Below are positions 30,323-39,462 of a stretch of DNA of 58,553 nucleotides, piece by piece. The translations under genes and the position numbers were made by a program. The stretch spans positions 1 to 58,553 of the forward strand of contig CAMLRG010000005.1 in assembly GCA_946482335.1 (NCBI GenBank). The letters run 5' to 3'. Under the pieces are notes generated by a model. That model was not told the origin of the DNA and ran no database searches. It saw only the letters and a list, made by a program, of their open reading frames with translations. Numbering within the stretch: the first letter of the stretch is position 1; every line of letters begins with the position of its first letter. This DNA comes from an uncultured Duganella sp. GTDB taxonomy: Bacteria; Pseudomonadota; Gammaproteobacteria; Burkholderiales; Burkholderiaceae.

Positions 30323-31729
30323 CTAGCGCGGCGCATAGAGATCAATAGTCTCCTGCACCGCCTCATTACAAACAACACAAAACGCCTCACTACGGTCAAA
30401 CATCAGGCATTGCTGCTGCGAGCGGTAGTATCCGGTCGCCTCATAATTCGCCCCCTCGAACGCCCCCACCGCCTTACGGTTCGGCGCTTTGGAGAAAAGC
30501 GCATTGGTCCACGCCAGATCCTCCCTGAACAACTTGCTCATCTCCGACTCAGGCCGGTTGTCCTTGCGCAGCCGCGCCCTCACCTTCTGGTACTCGCGCG
30601 AATGCGCCTCATACTCCGCCTTCGGCCAGGCCATCGGCAGCGCCGTCCCCGGCGTCACGAATTTCTTCCACTTAACGTTCGCGGGATCAAGCAAGGCCGT
30701 CACGTTCGGCTCCCAAGGCTCCATGCGCGCACCGCCCGTCGCGTAAGCCACCGGCGAGGTGTAGTACTCGTCCGCCAGCCCGGCGAAATGGTGGCCGAAT
30801 TCATGCACGAACAGGTAGTTCGCCCAATCGTTGTCCGCCGCCGCGGTACTGAACTGGCCGTAAATGCCGCCGCCGCCGTAAGTCTCGTTATTGACCAGGA
30901 TCTCGATGAATTCATACGGCGCATGCTGCGCAATCTCGCGCAACGCGCGGTTGTCCAGCGTCAGCACATAACGCTCGCTGCCGAAGATGTCATAGCGCGT
31001 GCCCAGCTTCGATGCATGGTGGGTTTGCGTCGAAGGCCGCGACACGCCGCTTTCCTGCGTCGGCACCGCCATCGCCCACACGTTGAAATCCTTGGCCCGC
31101 TCCTTGAACGGCGACACGGTGAACAGGTAGTCGGACAGACGGCGCGCCGCCGCTTCGAACTTCGCCATATCGGCCCTGGTATAGCCATCGCCCAGGATCA
31201 GCAAGTCCACCTTCTTCTCGCTCGGACCATTGAGACGGATCGGGATCGGCTTGGCCGGCGCAGGCTCCTGCTTGCGCACCACGTCCATCGCATCGGTGTC
31301 GACCTCCACGCTCCACACCACGGAGAATTCATTGCGCTCGTCCCGCTTCAGGATGCGCACCTTGACCGGACGGTCCGGCTTGGGGAAACGCACCGATTCA
31401 TGGAAGCCGCGCGTCAGCTTGGCCGCTTCGTCGGTAGTGCGCCATTCGCCGAAGATGGTTGAAAAGGTCCGCGTATACAGCAGCTTGCCGGTCTTGGCAT
31501 CGGCCACTTCCACCTTGTTGACGCCGCGGTTGGTGGTGTCGATGGTCTTGGCCATGTCGCCCGGCCATGGCAGCGGCTCGATCGCAACTTGTTCGATCGC
31601 GTAACTTTCGTTTAGCGCGTTACCGCTGTGCATATAGTCCAGGCGCACGGTGGCAGGCTGCGCCGCCAGTGCGAGGCCCGCCACGGCGCACAGTGCTGTT
31701 CCCGCCAGCAGTCGATTCAGGTACGGCAT
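30323..31729 (-). CDS. secreted M64 family metallopeptidase
   Basis: A 468-residue exported zinc peptidase of the IgA peptidase M64 family. It has a signal peptide (RLLAGTALCAVAGLALA), an N-terminal beta domain up to about residue 170, and then the catalytic domain beginning VDLLILGDGYTRADM. The zinc site is VHEFGHHFAGLADEYY near residue 313, with HEFGH supplying two His ligands and the catalytic Glu. NNETYGGGGIYGQFS is another family block. The C-terminus has a C..C pair in FCVVCNEAV. The ATG at 31729 is preceded by GGAG. It is divergent from the ECF sigma gene. Substrate is unknown. Confidence 0.9.
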   Translation of the reverse strand: MPYLNRLLAGTALCAVAGLALAAQPATVRLDYMHSGNALNESYAIEQVAIEPLPWPGDMAKTIDTTNRGVNKVEVADAKTGKLLYTRTFSTIFGEWRTTDEAAKLTRGFHESVRFPKPDRPVKVRILKRDERNEFSVVWSVEVDTDAMDVVRKQEPAPAKPIPIRLNGPSEKKVDLLILGDGYTRADMAKFEAAARRLSDYLFTVSPFKERAKDFNVWAMAVPTQESGVSRPSTQTHHASKLGTRYDIFGSERYVLTLDNRALREIAQHAPYEFIEILVNNETYGGGGIYGQFSTAAADNDWANYLFVHEFGHHFAGLADEYYTSPVAYATGGARMEPWEPNVTALLDPANVKWKKFVTPGTALPMAWPKAEYEAHSREYQKVRARLRKDNRPESEMSKLFREDLAWTNALFSKAPNRKAVGAFEGANYEATGYYRSQQQCLMFDRSEAFCVVCNEAVQETIDLYAPR

Positions 31730-31821
31730 GAAGTCTCCAGTGTGGTTTTAGTGGCGGGTATTGTAACTTTGCTTTGCGGAATACTATAGACCAGCCAATC
31801 GGGCAGGCATAAGATGGCGCC

Positions 31822-32382
31822 ATGCCCATCGAACCCGAACAGCTCAGGACCTGGCTGGCCGCGGCCGGCCAGCAGGATGCAGCGGCATTCCGTGCGCTGT
31901 ACGACGCGGCCGCGCCGAAACTGTTTGGCTTTGCCTTGCGTATATTACGTAGGCGGGAACTGGCCGAGGAGGCGTTGCAGGAGAGTTTCGTTTCGATCTG
32001 GCACTCCGCGCCGCAGTACCAGGCCGGCCTGGCAGCCCCGCTGACGTGGATGGCTGCCATCGTCCGCAACAAGGCGCTCGATATCCTGCGCCGCACAGAC
32101 GACACAGTGGAACTTGGCCCCGCAATGGACGCATTACTTCGGGACGATGCCAGCACGCCGGCCGAGGCGAGTGAAATGAGCAGCGAAGCACGGGCCCTGG
32201 CGGCCTGCATGGCGCGGCTGGAAGGCTTGCACCGCATGGCGATCGGCCTCGCCTTCTTCCATGACTTGTCGCACAGCGAGGTGGCGCAGCGCATGTCGCT
32301 GCCGGTCGGCACGGTCAAGACCTGGATACGGCGCGGCATGGAAAGGCTCAAGCTTTGCCTGTCGCAGCGGGGCGCGTCATGA
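31822..32382 (+). CDS. ECF-type RNA polymerase sigma factor
   Basis: A 186-residue extracytoplasmic-function sigma factor. Region 2 runs from AFRALYDAAAPKLFGFALRIL through ELAEEALQESFVSIWH to LTWMAAIVRNKALDILR. Region 4 has the helix-turn-helix HSEVAQRMSLPVGTVKTWIRRGMERL. Its stop overlaps the anti-sigma start as ATGA, the usual pairing for stoichiometric control. It is SigK-like by its partner type. Its targets are probably near, either the divergent M64 peptidase or the convergent DUF4331 cluster, but no shared promoter motif was established. Confidence 0.93.
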   Translation: MPIEPEQLRTWLAAAGQQDAAAFRALYDAAAPKLFGFALRILRRRELAEEALQESFVSIWHSAPQYQAGLAAPLTWMAAIVRNKALDILRRTDDTVELGPAMDALLRDDASTPAEASEMSSEARALAACMARLEGLHRMAIGLAFFHDLSHSEVAQRMSLPVGTVKTWIRRGMERLKLCLSQRGAS

Positions 32383-33065
32383 ATATCCGCGGCAACGAAG
32401 TCCTGCGCGACAAGCTGGCGACCGAATACGTGCTCGGTACTCTGCGTGGCGGCGCACGGCGGCGCTTCGAATGGTGGATGTACAGCGATGCCGGCTTGCG
32501 CATGCTGGTGAAGGATTGGGAACAAAGGCTGCTGCCCATGCATGAATTCGTGCGTTCGCAGGCGCCTGCGCCGCAACTGTGGCGCGGTATCGAAATGCGG
32601 CTGCACCTGAAGCCTGAGCGCAGCCGCTGGCATTTCTGGCGCGGCTTCAGCCTCGGTCTGGCGTCGGCGGCAGTGGCCGCCGCGCTGGCGGTGACGGTCG
32701 GCATCCAACAACTGCAAGGCCCATCCTACGACCTGGTGGCGACCCTGACGGACCAGCAAGCGCAGCCTGCCCTGCTGGTGAAGGCCGATACCAGCAAGGG
32801 CTTGCTGCAGGTGCATATGGTGGGCGGGGCGCCGGTGCCCTCCGACCGCTCCTTGCAGCTGTGGGCGATCCCGAAAGCCGGCAACCCGCGCTCGCTGGGC
32901 GTGCTGGGCGCCGACGGCCGCGCGACCTTGGCGCTGGCCGCCGGTGCTGTCGGCAGCGATGTGGTCGTGCTGGCGATTTCGCTGGAGCCGCGCGGCGGAT
33001 CGCCGGATCCGAATGGGCCGACCGGGCCTGTGCTGTACAAAGGCCCTTGGGTGCGCGCCATGTAG
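32379..33065 (+). CDS. anti-sigma factor, RskA type
   Basis: A 228-residue single-pass membrane protein. The cytoplasmic N-terminal part ([31 protein letters not shown]) is the zinc-less anti-sigma helix bundle, the transmembrane helix is about residues 91-110 ([18 protein letters not shown]), and the periplasmic part is an RskA-like domain ([13 protein letters not shown] to [11 protein letters not shown], ending [12 protein letters not shown]). It would hold the sigma factor encoded just upstream until regulated proteolysis. Its stop abuts the stop of the convergent HupE-like gene with no gap. Confidence 0.92.
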   Translation: MNIRGNEVLRDKLATEYVLGTLRGGARRRFEWWMYSDAGLRMLVKDWEQRLLPMHEFVRSQAPAPQLWRGIEMRLHLKPERSRWHFWRGFSLGLASAAVAAALAVTVGIQQLQGPSYDLVATLTDQQAQPALLVKADTSKGLLQVHMVGGAPVPSDRSLQLWAIPKAGNPRSLGVLGADGRATLALAAGAVGSDVVVLAISLEPRGGSPDPNGPTGPVLYKGPWVRAM

Positions 33066-34187
33066 CTAGACGGTGGCGCGCTCGGCGAGCCACACCAGCG
33101 CCAGCACGGCGATGCAGGCCGACCCTCCCTTCACCATCAGTTGCCGGTACAACCAGGTGCGGCGCATGGCGTATGCCAGCGGCACAAAGGCTGCGACGAT
33201 GGCCAACTGCCCCAGTTCCACGCCGATGTTGAACGCAGCCAGCGCCAGCATGCGCGCTTCCTTCGGCAGCCCCAGTTCGCCCAGCACACCGGCGAAACCG
33301 AAACCGTGCACCAGCCCGAATGCGAAGGCGGCCAGCCACCGCTTGCCGCGCACGATGGGCCAGATGTTGTTCAGCGCGGCCACGGCGACCGTGGCGGCGA
33401 TAGCCGATTCGATCCATCGGCTTGGCAGGGTCAGCACCTGCAGCACGGCCAGCGTGAGCGTGATCGAGTGGGCCAGGGTGAAGGCGGTCACCACACGCAG
33501 CACGTCGCCGGTGGCTGGGCGCCAATTGACCACCAGCACGGCGGGGAGCAGCAGCGAGAGCAGGAAGAGCATATGGTCGTATCCGGTCCAGATATGCCAT
33601 ACGCCGTGACGCAGGTAGGTGGCGCCTTGCTGCCAGACGCTGTCGCCATCGGCGCCCAGCACATAGCGCGTCTGGCCGCCGCCCAGGATGACGGAGCGCG
33701 TGCGGCCATCGACGGCAATATTGGCCATGCCGCGGTGCTGGGCATCCAGGTCGGCAAACAGCCTGTAGTCGATGCCGAAAGCGGCGCCGGGCCGGCATTC
33801 GCCGCGCAGCAGGAGGACCGTGTAGGCGCCATCGCTGTGGCGGCCCACCTGCTGGCTTGTGGCGTGCAACTGGCAGCCCGGCGCCACTCCCAGCCCGGCC
33901 AAGGCATAGGCGGCGATTTCGCCATGCCGGGCGCGGACTTCGTCCCAGGTCAGCCGGCCGTCATCGTCGGCGTCCAGGCCAATGGCGAAGTCGAGGTCGC
34001 GCAAGGCGATGTCCCAGCGGCCATCGACGGCCAGCGTGCGGTCTGCAGCCGCGCCAGGCGCCCCTGTCTGCGCGACGATGCGCAGGGTCAGGTAACTGTC
34101 GCTGGGCTTGTGCGCTTGCGCGGCGCCGCCTGCAAGCAGCGGAAGCATGATCGCGAGCAGGCGTGCGAAGTGAATTGCGGCGCGCAT
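33066..34187 (-). CDS. HupE/UreJ-like membrane protein
   Basis: A 373-residue protein. A signal peptide is followed by an extracytoplasmic N-terminal region with the motif [10 protein letters not shown] and a calcium-loop-like [13 protein letters not shown] near residue 75. The C-terminal half is a HupE/UreJ_2 domain with several helices and the hallmark [18 protein letters not shown], later [13 protein letters not shown] and [11 protein letters not shown]. His residues in these helices suggest metal (nickel or cobalt) transport by analogy with HupE, but no nickel enzyme lies nearby. The ATG at 34187 has AGGAGG seven bases upstream. It is the last gene of the DUF4331 run. Confidence 0.85.
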   Translation of the reverse strand: MRAAIHFARLLAIMLPLLAGGAAQAHKPSDSYLTLRIVAQTGAPGAAADRTLAVDGRWDIALRDLDFAIGLDADDDGRLTWDEVRARHGEIAAYALAGLGVAPGCQLHATSQQVGRHSDGAYTVLLLRGECRPGAAFGIDYRLFADLDAQHRGMANIAVDGRTRSVILGGGQTRYVLGADGDSVWQQGATYLRHGVWHIWTGYDHMLFLLSLLLPAVLVVNWRPATGDVLRVVTAFTLAHSITLTLAVLQVLTLPSRWIESAIAATVAVAALNNIWPIVRGKRWLAAFAFGLVHGFGFAGVLGELGLPKEARMLALAAFNIGVELGQLAIVAAFVPLAYAMRRTWLYRQLMVKGGSACIAVLALVWLAERATV

Positions 34188-34189
34188 GG

Positions 34190-35536
34190 CTAGCCTCCTT
34201 CCAGCTGATGCGCCAGGGCGGCGATGTGGACGTCTTCGAAACGGTGCTGGCGGCGCCACGCAAGGGCGTCGGCAACGGCAGCGGGATCGCGCGCCGCGAG
34301 CGCCGCTTCCAGCAGGATCCGCAAGTCAGCGGCCTCTTTCTGGACTTGCCAGTTGGCCAGCGCAAGCTGCAGTGCTGCGCGCGGGTCGCGGCGCAGGGAC
34401 AGTTCGAAGCGGGCCTGCTCGCGGCCGTGGATGGATTCGCCACGGCGCCGCGCTGCATCGAAGCGGGTTTGCAATTCTGCGACAGCGCCGGCCACTGCTG
34501 CCGGGGACGCGCGTGCAGACCGGCTTGCCGCCAGGGTATGCCGCAGCAGCAGGCCGTCATTGCGCAAGTGCCCGCGCAGCAAGGCCAGTACCTCCGCGGG
34601 GCGGTCCTGCTCGAGCATCAGGTCGGCGTATGCGCCAAGCAGGTAGCTGTCGCCTGGCGCCATGGCCAGCGCTTGCCGGAAATGCGCCTCGGCGCGCGCA
34701 TGGTCACCGCGCCGCTCCACCAGTTCGCCCAGCAGGGTCAAGGTCCACAAACGCACGGCGCCTGCCCCGGCGCCGCTGCCGGCATCCGCCCCGGTGCCCG
34801 AACGCATGAAGGCAAGCCCCAGCAGGCGTTCGCTGGCGGCCAGCTGGCCATTGCCGGCGCGCGCATTGGCCAGGCAAGTCATGCTGACCAGTTGGCCGGC
34901 GAGCGAGGACAGGCGCGCGCAACTGCGCACCGCTTCGGCAAAATCGCCGCGCACCACCTGCACCGTCGCGAGCGTCAGCCAGGCCTGCGCGTTGCCGGGA
35001 TCGGTGCGCACGACCGTTTGCAGATCGCGTATCGCTTCCGCGAAGCGATGGTTCGACTGCAGCAGCGTTGCACGCAGGAGCAACACCGGCACCGGCGGCG
35101 TAGCTTCATTCCACCAAGGTGCCAATGCCGCTTGCGCGTAACCGAAGTAACGCGGATCGCCCTCGGCGCGGCCAAGCTCGATATAGCGTTGCGCCAGGGT
35201 GGCCGCCAAGACCTGGTCGCGCGGCGCTGCCGCCAGGCGCGCGCGCAGGGGGCGCAGGGCCGCCTGCGCCGCGTCGCCGCGGCGCGGCAGCGTTTCCAGC
35301 ACTTCAGCGCCCGAGCGCGGCACGAATGGCGCCGCGACGGCGGGCCGCGGTGTGGCCACAGGCTGGGCAAGTGGCGATGCCACGGTCACAGGCACGGGCA
35401 CGCGCCCGGCCTGGGGGCCGGCCACGGCCACCGCTACCGCCAGGGCCCCCGCCACCGCTCCGGTCACGGCCAGGGCAGGGGCGACGGCGGCCCGGATGTG
35501 GCGGTGGGCCTGGTCATAACGGTCGGAGGGACGCAT
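34190..35536 (-). CDS. TPR protein with N-terminal membrane segment
   Basis: A 448-residue protein. A hydrophobic Ala/Val-rich segment at about residues 15-40 should anchor it, and a Pro-rich linker follows. From about residue 85 it is made of tetratricopeptide-like helical pairs, for example RFAEAIRDLQTVVRTDPGNAQAWLTLATVQ and HARAEAHFRQALAMAPGDSYLLGAYADLML (described here in parts only). No enzyme motif is seen, so it is a scaffold. It lies 2 bp upstream of the HupE-like gene and 7 bp downstream of the lipoprotein gene, which places it firmly in one operon. Confidence 0.82.
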   Translation of the reverse strand: MRPSDRYDQAHRHIRAAVAPALAVTGAVAGALAVAVAVAGPQAGRVPVPVTVASPLAQPVATPRPAVAAPFVPRSGAEVLETLPRRGDAAQAALRPLRARLAAAPRDQVLAATLAQRYIELGRAEGDPRYFGYAQAALAPWWNEATPPVPVLLLRATLLQSNHRFAEAIRDLQTVVRTDPGNAQAWLTLATVQVVRGDFAEAVRSCARLSSLAGQLVSMTCLANARAGNGQLAASERLLGLAFMRSGTGADAGSGAGAGAVRLWTLTLLGELVERRGDHARAEAHFRQALAMAPGDSYLLGAYADLMLEQDRPAEVLALLRGHLRNDGLLLRHTLAASRSARASPAAVAGAVAELQTRFDAARRRGESIHGREQARFELSLRRDPRAALQLALANWQVQKEAADLRILLEAALAARDPAAVADALAWRRQHRFEDVHIAALAHQLEGG

Positions 35537-35543
35537 GACAGCC

Positions 35544-35798
35544 TCACTCCACCGCTACTGGCTCATCGCCTTCCGGCGTGGAGGGCATCACGCCATCCAC
35601 GTCGGCAGGTTCAGCCGATTCCTGAGCATTGCGGACCAGCGAAATCAAGTCCGCATTGAAGCTGGTGCCCTGTGCGGGGGGCGGCGCCAGGTCGGCCGCC
35701 GGTGCGGCTGTCCCGGCGCCCCCGCCGCAGCCGGCCAGCGCTGCCGGAACCAGCACGGCAGCCAGCGCGGCCGCCACCGTAAAGCAGGAACGTTTCAT
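35544..35798 (-). CDS. small lipoprotein
   Basis: An 84-residue protein with a lipoprotein signal: MKRSCFTVAAALAAVLVP then the lipobox LAGC and a Gly/Ala-rich linker. The mature part is acidic and short (ADLISLVRNAQESAEPADVDG), with no recognised domain. The ATG at 35798 has GGGAGG upstream; a longer upstream reading lacks a signal peptide. It lies between the DUF4331 and TPR genes with short gaps on both sides and is probably an envelope accessory of that operon. Confidence 0.75.
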   Translation of the reverse strand: MKRSCFTVAAALAAVLVPAALAGCGGGAGTAAPAADLAPPPAQGTSFNADLISLVRNAQESAEPADVDGVMPSTPEGDEPVAVE

Positions 35799-35808
35799 GG
35801 CGTCCTCC

Positions 35809-37272
35809 CTACTGCTGCGGCGAACCGGCAATCGGCGTCTTCAGGTACGGGAAGCTGCCACCGAAATAGCTGTCGTCGATGAAAGCGCCATCGGTGAAGC
35901 GGATCGCCCCCGCCGGCGCATCGGATGGTGCGCAGCCGATATTCAGCGTGCACAGTTTGCCCATCACCACGCGCAGCGCGATATCCACCACGTCGTCGCC
36001 AGGACGGCGGCCATTCGGGAAGCCGGCATTGTCGCCGTCGATCACGCCCAGGCGCTTCTGCGCTCCCTTGGCCGCCGGCGCCACTGCCGTATTCAGCCGC
36101 AGCATTTCGGACGGCTTGACGCGGGCCGGCTGGTTCAAGCCCTGCACGCCGGTGAGGAAGACCGTCACCAGGTCATTGCGCGGGAAATTGGTCGGAGCCT
36201 TAGCGCCGGCGCTGCCGAACAGCACCTCCACCAGGGCCGGCAAGGCCGGGTTGGTCACATAGTCGGCGAATTGCGCGTCATGCATCGGCTTACTGTGATT
36301 GAAGCGGTCCTTATCCTTCAAGCCGATCACCACTTCGTTCACGAGCGGCATGCCGAGCCGCGACACCTGGGTCCACGCCCCTCCCTCGCGCGAGCCGCCA
36401 TTCGGATTGATCAGCCGCCCCTGCCGCAGGCTGGCGGTGGTCCAGCCTCCGATCACCGGCTCAGCGCCGGCCGTCAGGCAGGATGCCGCCACTTCCAGCT
36501 CGATCGACGTCACGTTCTTGTCGTACAGGTCGTCGCGCGCATTGGTTTCGGCCGTCGCGAGAAATTCCACCGCCGGTGCCTTGATGTTCACCAGGTCGAA
36601 GGTTTCACCCAGGTTGACCACGAAGGGATCCTTGCGCTGGCCGACGAACATGCGCGCCGGCAGGCTGCAGCCGGGAATATTCACCGTGTAGACATGCTTG
36701 GCCGCATAGCCCGCATAATCGGGAATTGACTTGTTGCCGATATTGTCGATCGGCTTGTCGAACACGTTCGCGCCGCTGCCCGCATGGCGCACCGCCTGGC
36801 GCACTCCGCGCCGGTCGCCGCGCACCACGTCCAGGGTGTACGTTTCGCGGACATTGAGCCCGGCCGGATTGACGTCGTTGATCGGCCCGCCGTTGATCAC
36901 CAGCGGGATCGGCACCTGCTTGCCGCCCACCGTGAAGCTGGCATTCTTGAAGGTATTGGTGAAGCGGAACTGGAAGGTCAGGTCTTCGCGCGCATCGCCA
37001 TTGTTGTCGATGTGGATTTCATACAGCGCGTCCGGATCCATCATGAAATAATTCGGCCCGCCGTAAGCATCCTGCAAAGGCACATAGTTGGCGATCAGGG
37101 TCACGTATTGCTCGCGTCCCGGCTCATAGCTGCGGAACATGTAGAAATCGGTGGCATCGGCTTTCGGTACGCGCGTGATGAACGGCGCTTCGCGGTGGCT
37201 CGATGCGTGCGCCGCCGGCGCCAGGATCGACAGCAGAGCTAGCTGGACAGCAGCTTGTTTGATGGTTGCCAT
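35809..37272 (-). CDS. exported DUF4331 family protein
   Basis: A 487-residue protein with a signal peptide cleaved near HAS, followed directly by the family hallmark SHREAPFI and then ADATDFYMFRSYEPGR. Further DUF4331 blocks are NGDAREDLTFQFRF, and GMPLVNEVVIGLKDKDRFNHSKP, and near the end NGRRPGDDVVDIALRV. The family is of unknown function. The acidic patches suggest cation binding, but this is not shown. The ATG at 37272 has GGGAGG upstream. It is followed by the lipoprotein, TPR and HupE-like genes at short spacing. Confidence 0.88.
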   Translation of the reverse strand: MATIKQAAVQLALLSILAPAAHASSHREAPFITRVPKADATDFYMFRSYEPGREQYVTLIANYVPLQDAYGGPNYFMMDPDALYEIHIDNNGDAREDLTFQFRFTNTFKNASFTVGGKQVPIPLVINGGPINDVNPAGLNVRETYTLDVVRGDRRGVRQAVRHAGSGANVFDKPIDNIGNKSIPDYAGYAAKHVYTVNIPGCSLPARMFVGQRKDPFVVNLGETFDLVNIKAPAVEFLATAETNARDDLYDKNVTSIELEVAASCLTAGAEPVIGGWTTASLRQGRLINPNGGSREGGAWTQVSRLGMPLVNEVVIGLKDKDRFNHSKPMHDAQFADYVTNPALPALVEVLFGSAGAKAPTNFPRNDLVTVFLTGVQGLNQPARVKPSEMLRLNTAVAPAAKGAQKRLGVIDGDNAGFPNGRRPGDDVVDIALRVVMGKLCTLNIGCAPSDAPAGAIRFTDGAFIDDSYFGGSFPYLKTPIAGSPQQ

Positions 37273-37309
37273 GGTTTCCTCCCTGTGGTTGGTTGCCATG
37301 GCTTATACG

Positions 37310-37326
37310 CAGCGGCGGCGCCGCTG
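37310..37326. terminator. short hairpin after the cyanophycinase-like gene
   Basis: CAGCGGC and GCCGCTG form a 7-bp stem with a 3-base loop in the 57-bp gap before the DUF4331 gene. There is no T tract, so it may be only a partial terminator or a processing signal. Confidence 0.35.
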
Positions 37327-37329
37327 GAT

Positions 37330-38760
37330 TCATTTGTATTTGTAGAGCGGGCGCGTGATTTCGATAGGCCGGATATCGAGCCGGATATTGAGCACGGAAT
37401 ACGCCTCCGCCACGCTGGAGACGTAACCCACGCTCTCCGGCGTCTTGGTGAAGCGGAACTCGAAGCCGACTTCGTTGCCGCTGGCGCGCGGGTTGCCGCT
37501 GGCGATGCCGATGGCTTCTTCCTGGTTGCTGTCGATCAGCCGTTCCATCAGGTCGATCACGGCGCTATTGCCCAGCACGTCGTTGCTGAACACGGCACCG
37601 CGGCCCAGCGTGCGCGTGGGGTCGATGCGCCCGCCCGCCTTGTCGCTCGAGGGCAGGAACATATGGGTGGAGATATTGAACTTGTCGCCACGGTCAAGAT
37701 AGCTGATCACAGCATTGCGCACGCCGAAGTGCGGCGCCTCCTTGTCCCATTCGGCGCGCGACAAGTCGATCAGCAAGGCCCCCTTGTAGCCGATGATTTC
37801 CACTTCGCGCTGGGCATTGACCACCATCGCGCTGTCTTCATCGATACCCAGGCCGATCTGGTATCCCTTGGCCAGCATGGCCGGAATCATGCGCGCAAAG
37901 CGGCCGCGCACCAGCAAATGCTGGTCCACGAACACATCGTCGCCGATGAAGCCCAGGCCGGGGCCCAGTTCGCGGCCGTCGGCAATGCCGGTCTGCAGCA
38001 TGGCCAGCACGGCTTTCGGGTTGGCGAACATGGTGCTGCTCATGATGGCGGCGCCGGCCGAGGAGCCGGCGATCACGCCGCCGCGGCGGTACACGTCCCA
38101 CACCGCTTCCAGCACGGCAGTCTGGCTGCCATCCTCGCGCAGCAGGGCCTGGGTGATGCGGCCCTGGTCGCCGCCGGCAAAGTAGATGCCGTCCGACTCC
38201 CGGATTTTCCTGGCCAGGGAGGCATCGTCAGCGTTCTTCCTGTAGTCGCTGCCGTTCAGCCTGACCGCCACCGGCACCAGGAAGGCATCGGCGCCCCATT
38301 TGCGCAGATAGCCGATGATGGTTTGCGCCGAACGTTCCGGGTTGCCGGCCGCCGAGGGGAAGACGGCGATGCGCGAGCCCTTGCCGCCAGCCAGCTTCAC
38401 CACGCGCTGCCACACGTCCGCATTGTCGCCGCGCAGGCCGCCGCCAATGATGACCAGCGAGCCCTGGTGCGCCGTGACCGGCGACGGCGCGATGGCCGCC
38501 GAGCCGCCGCTGACGGTTGCGCTGGCGCCCGCCACGATGCGCACCGGGGAGGAGGGCTCGGGCGCGGCCGGCGGCACCGTTGGCGGCGCGGCCGGCGGCG
38601 ACAGGGGCGACTTGGCGGGAGCGTCCGGCGGCGGTGTGGTGCTGGTGCGCGCGGGCACGGGCGGCTTGGGCGGCGCTTCCCTGGCTTGGATGGGAAGGCC
38701 GCAGGCGGCCAGCAGGGCCAAGCCCAGGCGGGCCAGGCCGGCGTTGGAATAAAGCTTCAC
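37330..38760 (-). CDS. cyanophycinase-like S51 family serine peptidase, probable lipoprotein
   Basis: A 476-residue protein of the cyanophycinase/peptidase S51 type, which cleaves beta-aspartyl-arginine polymers. The catalytic Ser is in VIAGSSAGAAIMS near residue 235, and GIYFAGGDQGRI and GLGIDEDSAMVV are other family blocks. The start is taken as GTG at 38760 because GAGGAGG precedes it with good spacing; this gives MKLYSNAGLARLGLALLAACG, a signal with a plausible lipobox (LAAC). An upstream ATG at 38805 would bury the signal. A Pro/Ala-rich linker of about 60 residues follows. No cyanophycin synthetase is nearby, so the role may be extracellular scavenging. Confidence 0.85.
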   Translation of the reverse strand: MKLYSNAGLARLGLALLAACGLPIQAREAPPKPPVPARTSTTPPPDAPAKSPLSPPAAPPTVPPAAPEPSSPVRIVAGASATVSGGSAAIAPSPVTAHQGSLVIIGGGLRGDNADVWQRVVKLAGGKGSRIAVFPSAAGNPERSAQTIIGYLRKWGADAFLVPVAVRLNGSDYRKNADDASLARKIRESDGIYFAGGDQGRITQALLREDGSQTAVLEAVWDVYRRGGVIAGSSAGAAIMSSTMFANPKAVLAMLQTGIADGRELGPGLGFIGDDVFVDQHLLVRGRFARMIPAMLAKGYQIGLGIDEDSAMVVNAQREVEIIGYKGALLIDLSRAEWDKEAPHFGVRNAVISYLDRGDKFNISTHMFLPSSDKAGGRIDPTRTLGRGAVFSNDVLGNSAVIDLMERLIDSNQEEAIGIASGNPRASGNEVGFEFRFTKTPESVGYVSSVAEAYSVLNIRLDIRPIEITRPLYKYK

Positions 38761-38883
38761 GATGGCCTCCTCTGGGGCTTGCTCGTTGGCATCGCTGCTA
38801 GACATCTGCGTAAGACCTTTCCGACAGTGTAGCCGGGCGCGACGGCGGAGTAAAACCGATTCGTGCGCCCAAGTTGCACTAAA

Positions 38884-39399
38884 TCAACGCGACTGCAGAT
38901 ACCGCTCCGGCAAGGGCGTTTTCTCCCCTTCCGGCTGCCACAACAGTTGCGAAATCCACCAGCGCTGGCCGTCATTCACCAGCTGGATCGAATTGATGCC
39001 GCGCATGAAAGGCTTGTCCGCCGGCGCATGACGCGCTTCGTAGGTGCTGAACACCTGGGCGATCTGGCCAAACTGCTCGCTGCTGCGCGCCAGCTCGGAT
39101 TCGTAGAACCCTTCTTTCGCAAACACGGGCGTCACGCGCGTAATGTAATCCTCGACGCTCATCACCCGGGTATGGAGGGCACCGTCCTTGCCCTGGCTGT
39201 GTACCACCATGCGGCCATCGTTGCGGAACAGGGAACGCAGGCGGTCCCAGTCGCGCGCCTTGCCGGCCGGGCCGGAAATCGTGTCGTACAGCGCGGCCAT
39301 GATGCTGTCCACGCTCGCCACGTCGGCCGGGCGCGCACCCTGCGCGAAAGCGCTGCCGGCGGCCAGGGCCAACAGTAGCAAACTTACTAACTTCTTCAT
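38884..39399 (-). CDS. secreted SnoaL/NTF2-like protein
   Basis: A 171-residue protein with signal peptide MKKLVSLLLLALAAGSAFA. The mature part has an NTF2-like cone fold pattern: SIMAALYDTISGPAGKARDWDRLRSLF, then a VEDYITRV helix and strands with VFSTYEARH and GINSIQLVNDGQRWWISQL. Such domains bind small molecules or act as hydrolases; nothing indicates which here. The ATG at 39399 has AGGAG upstream. It is divergent from argH across 63 bp. Confidence 0.8.
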   Translation of the reverse strand: MKKLVSLLLLALAAGSAFAQGARPADVASVDSIMAALYDTISGPAGKARDWDRLRSLFRNDGRMVVHSQGKDGALHTRVMSVEDYITRVTPVFAKEGFYESELARSSEQFGQIAQVFSTYEARHAPADKPFMRGINSIQLVNDGQRWWISQLLWQPEGEKTPLPERYLQSR

Positions 39400-39416
39400 T
39401 GATGCTCCTACTAATT

Positions 39417-39422
39417 TATAAT
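39417..39422 (+). promoter_or_regulatory. probable -10 hexamer of argH
   Basis: A perfect TATAAT lies 41 bp before the argH ATG in the divergent SnoaL/argH spacer. The -35 candidate (TTCATT near 39395) is poor. The position fits a sigma-70 promoter with a short leader. Confidence 0.4.
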
Positions 39423-39462
39423 CGTTCGAATTATTCGTCCCAATCTCACCGCAGAACCTACC

